From NCBI GenBank assembly GCA_002299195.1, contig DBOA01000041.1, positions 1 to 15,413 of the forward strand: a DNA stretch of 15,413 nucleotides. Reading direction: 5' to 3'. Below are positions 13,678-15,413 of this stretch, piece after piece. Numbering within the stretch: position 1 is the stretch's first letter; each line of letters starts with the position of its first letter. A program made the translations under genes and the position numbers. The stretch is from Sphingomonadales bacterium UBA658 (GTDB taxonomy: Bacteria > Pseudomonadota > Alphaproteobacteria > Sphingomonadales > Sphingomonadaceae). The notes under the pieces are model-generated. The model made no database searches and had not been told where the DNA came from. It saw nothing but the letters and a program-made list of their open reading frames with translations.

Positions 13678-14682
13678 TTAGGCGCTTTGAATATCTGTCA
13701 GGCGGCGTTCCCATGCGAGCGCGTGCTGGACGATTTGGTCCAGATTGTCGTAGCGTGGTTCCCAACCAAAGCGATCCTTGATCGCCCTATTGTCAGAAAT
13801 CAGCGAGTCAGGATCTCCGGCGCGTCGACCTTCCATTTTGCGGTCTAATTTCTTGTTGGTCACGCGGTCTACAGCATCAAGGACCTGCATCACCGAATAG
13901 CCATGGCCGTATCCGCAATTGAGCGTGTGGCTGCGCGCGGGGTCGGCGATAAGTGCTTCAAGCGCGATGACGTGCGCTGCAGCGAGATCGCTGACATGGA
14001 TGTAATCGCGTACGCCCGTCCCGTCTTCAGTGGCATAGTCAGTCCCGAAAACGCTCACGCTTTCCCGCTTGCCAAGCGCCGCCTCAACCGCGATTTTTAG
14101 CAAATGTGTCGCCCCGACAGTGGACTGACCCGTGCGCGCAAGCGGATCGGCGCCCGCGACATTAAAGTAGCGCAGCGCGCAATAGTTGAAATCATGCGCG
14201 GCCGCGACATCACGCAACATCATTTCTGTCATCAATTTCGATGTTCCGTACGGATTGATGGGTTGTGTCGCCATATCTTCCCGCACCGGGCTGGTTTCGG
14301 GAATGCCATATGTCGCCGCGGTCGACGAAAAAATCATGTGTTTGACGCCGGATGAAATGGCCGTCTCAATCAAACTGCGGCTTTTTGCGGTGTTATTGTT
14401 ATAATATTTGAGCGGGTTCTCAACAGATTCGGGCACAACCACTGATCCCGCAAAGTGCATGATGGCGTCGATATGTTCATCGCGAATGATGCTTTCGACC
14501 AAATCTGAATCGCTGATGTCTCCATGGAAGAATCCGGCGTCTTCAGCCACGGCCCAACGGAAGCCAGTTACCAGATTATCGATAACAATAGGGCGATGAC
14601 CAGCGTCGATTAAAGCGAGCACGGCGTGGCTGCCAATATATCCAGCGCCCCCAGTCACCAAGACGTTGAGTTTTTGTACCAT
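13678..14682 (-). CDS. galE: UDP-glucose 4-epimerase
   Basis: This 334-residue short-chain dehydrogenase-fold enzyme interconverts UDP-glucose and UDP-galactose for polysaccharide synthesis. The NAD motif TGGAGYIGSH begins at residue 10. The catalytic Tyr145 and Lys149 are in YGTSK, and Thr121 in SSTAATYG fills the serine position. The segments YYNNNTAKSRSLIE, RYFNVAGAD, GTGVRDYIHVSDLA and RAGDPDSL are standard for GalE. I chose ATG 14682 (MVQKLNVLVTGGAG); the frame is open to 14733 but the extra 17 residues do not fit the family. No other sugar-nucleotide gene adjoins it, so the polysaccharide it serves cannot be read here. It lies directly upstream of hslV and diverges from the nitrilase-family gene. 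Confidence 0.95.
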   Translation of the reverse strand: MVQKLNVLVTGGAGYIGSHAVLALIDAGHRPIVIDNLVTGFRWAVAEDAGFFHGDISDSDLVESIIRDEHIDAIMHFAGSVVVPESVENPLKYYNNNTAKSRSLIETAISSGVKHMIFSSTAATYGIPETSPVREDMATQPINPYGTSKLMTEMMLRDVAAAHDFNYCALRYFNVAGADPLARTGQSTVGATHLLKIAVEAALGKRESVSVFGTDYATEDGTGVRDYIHVSDLAAAHVIALEALIADPARSHTLNCGYGHGYSVMQVLDAVDRVTNKKLDRKMEGRRAGDPDSLISDNRAIKDRFGWEPRYDNLDQIVQHALAWERRLTDIQSA

Positions 14683-14853
14683 GGTCCCATTTCCCGTTAT
14701 TGCTATTGCCGACACGTGCGGAACCCGTGCCATTCCTTAATGTGCCTCTATTTTCCGGACTGTTGCATTTTTCATTCAATACTGCGAACCATTTTGGATG
14801 GCCATGTTTCTTCAAAATCATGCTGCGGTTGGTTGCGGTAACGGCGGTATTCC

Positions 14854-15413
14854 TTGCGCGTAGCTGTGCACCAGATGACGAGCGGTGTTTTTCCAGCGAC
14901 GAACGTTTCTGAGATGATCGGGGCGATCGAAGCGGCTGCGCATGGCGGGGCCGTCATGTATTTTGCGCCCGAAATGTCGATAATGATCAACCGAAGGCGT
15001 GACGAAGCGCGCTTGCACATATGTGAAGAGGCGCAGACAGAATCGATCGAACACATCGCTGAAGTTGCATCTCGCAATAACATATGGGTTCACTTGGGAT
15101 CTATTCCGGTGGTGCATGGTGCCGGACCACAACTCGCAAACCGCAGCATCGTCATCTCGGCCAATGGCGAAATTATCGCGCGCTATGACAAAATCCATTT
15201 GTTTGATGTGGATTTGAAATCCGGCGAAAGTTGGCGCGAGTCTTCGGCCTATGTGGGCGGCGAAACCCCCGTAATCGTGGACACGCCATTGGGACGAATG
15301 GGGTTAGCGGTTTGCTACGATATGCGTTTTCCAGACTTGTTCAGCGCTTACGCAAAGGCGGGCGTCGATATCATCACGCTGCCGTCGGCATTTACAGTGC
15401 CCACAGGCGCGGC
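14854..15413 (+). CDS. Carbon-nitrogen hydrolase of the Nit/omega-amidase type (3' truncated by the window edge)
   Basis: 186 codons are present and the frame is still open at the window end. The nitrilase-superfamily triad is complete: Glu40 in APEMS, Lys113 in RYDKIHLFDVDL and Cys154 in AVCYDMRFPDLF. The KIHLFDVD and CYDMRFP wording points to the Nit1/Nit2 branch, whose members hydrolyse omega-amides such as alpha-ketoglutaramate or deaminated glutathione. A TAA at 14839-14841 lies in frame just upstream, so the only start that gives the normal N-terminus is TTG 14854 (MRVAVHQMTSG); no strong ribosome site precedes it. In other sphingomonads I recall a glutaredoxin gene before this one; here the neighbour is galE, reading away. 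The exact substrate is unknown. Confidence 0.9.
   Translation, partial: MRVAVHQMTSGVFPATNVSEMIGAIEAAAHGGAVMYFAPEMSIMINRRRDEARLHICEEAQTESIEHIAEVASRNNIWVHLGSIPVVHGAGPQLANRSIVISANGEIIARYDKIHLFDVDLKSGESWRESSAYVGGETPVIVDTPLGRMGLAVCYDMRFPDLFSAYAKAGVDIITLPSAFTVPTGA

Noticed and set aside
1..15413. Possible defence, toxin-antitoxin, prophage or biosynthetic system
   Set aside because: Apart from the 5'-truncated fragment at 1-150 and the small minus-strand frames at 3162-3486, the genes belong to recognisable, mostly housekeeping families. No integrase, transposase, repeat-spacer array or paired small toxin-antitoxin genes were found.

Overview
The window looks like a chromosomal, mostly housekeeping stretch from an alphaproteobacterium, most likely a sphingomonad (Sphingopyxis/Sphingorhabdus-like). 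This is inferred from the moderate-to-high GC, the style of the protein sequences, the REP-like intergenic palindromes containing CCCTGAGCAGC, CGAAGGGTG and CCTGAACTTGTTTCAGG, and neighbourhoods such as an M17 aminopeptidase followed by an SH3-NlpC/P60 hydrolase. No rRNA, tRNA, CRISPR array, transposase, integrase or recognisable defence or secondary-metabolite cluster was seen.

Layout. 1-150 is the C-terminal end of an unrecognised gene. 151-652 holds a cold-shock gene with a readable promoter, a leader of about 140 nt and a strong bidirectional terminator. 671-1509 carries two small minus-strand genes: a zf-TFIIB zinc-ribbon protein and a YjdM/PhnA-type protein that has lost its zinc ribbon. 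1568-3139 is an EthA-like Baeyer-Villiger monooxygenase whose -35 box sits inside a perfect palindrome. 3140-3534 contains a predicted 31-residue lipoprotein and a coding-like membrane frame with no start codon, both on the minus strand. 3535-5863 is an M17 aminopeptidase plus SH3-NlpC/P60 pair, probably cytoplasmic peptidoglycan-peptide turnover. 5887-6014 is a long palindrome. 6038-6976 is argC (type 2). 7002-7078 is a second REP-like double hairpin. 7091-7918 (minus) is map. 7981-8739 is a CinA/MoaB-type molybdopterin-binding-fold protein. 8800-11676 is a large secreted M16 zinc protease. 11716-13634 (minus) is hslV-hslU, with galE (13678-14682) just upstream on the same strand. The window ends inside a nitrilase-superfamily (Nit/omega-amidase-like) gene that reads rightward from a TTG start at 14854.

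How the genes fit together. A proteostasis and peptide-turnover theme recurs (M17, NlpC/P60, MetAP, M16, HslVU), but the genes are separate transcription units and do not form one system. The most informative non-coding signals are three. The first is a sigma-32-like promoter whose expected start lies at or within a few bases of the hslV ATG. The second is the palindrome over the -35 of the EthA-like gene. The third is the pair of REP-like palindromes flanking argC. I found no clear evidence of a wholly new biological system; the least explained part is 3140-3534.
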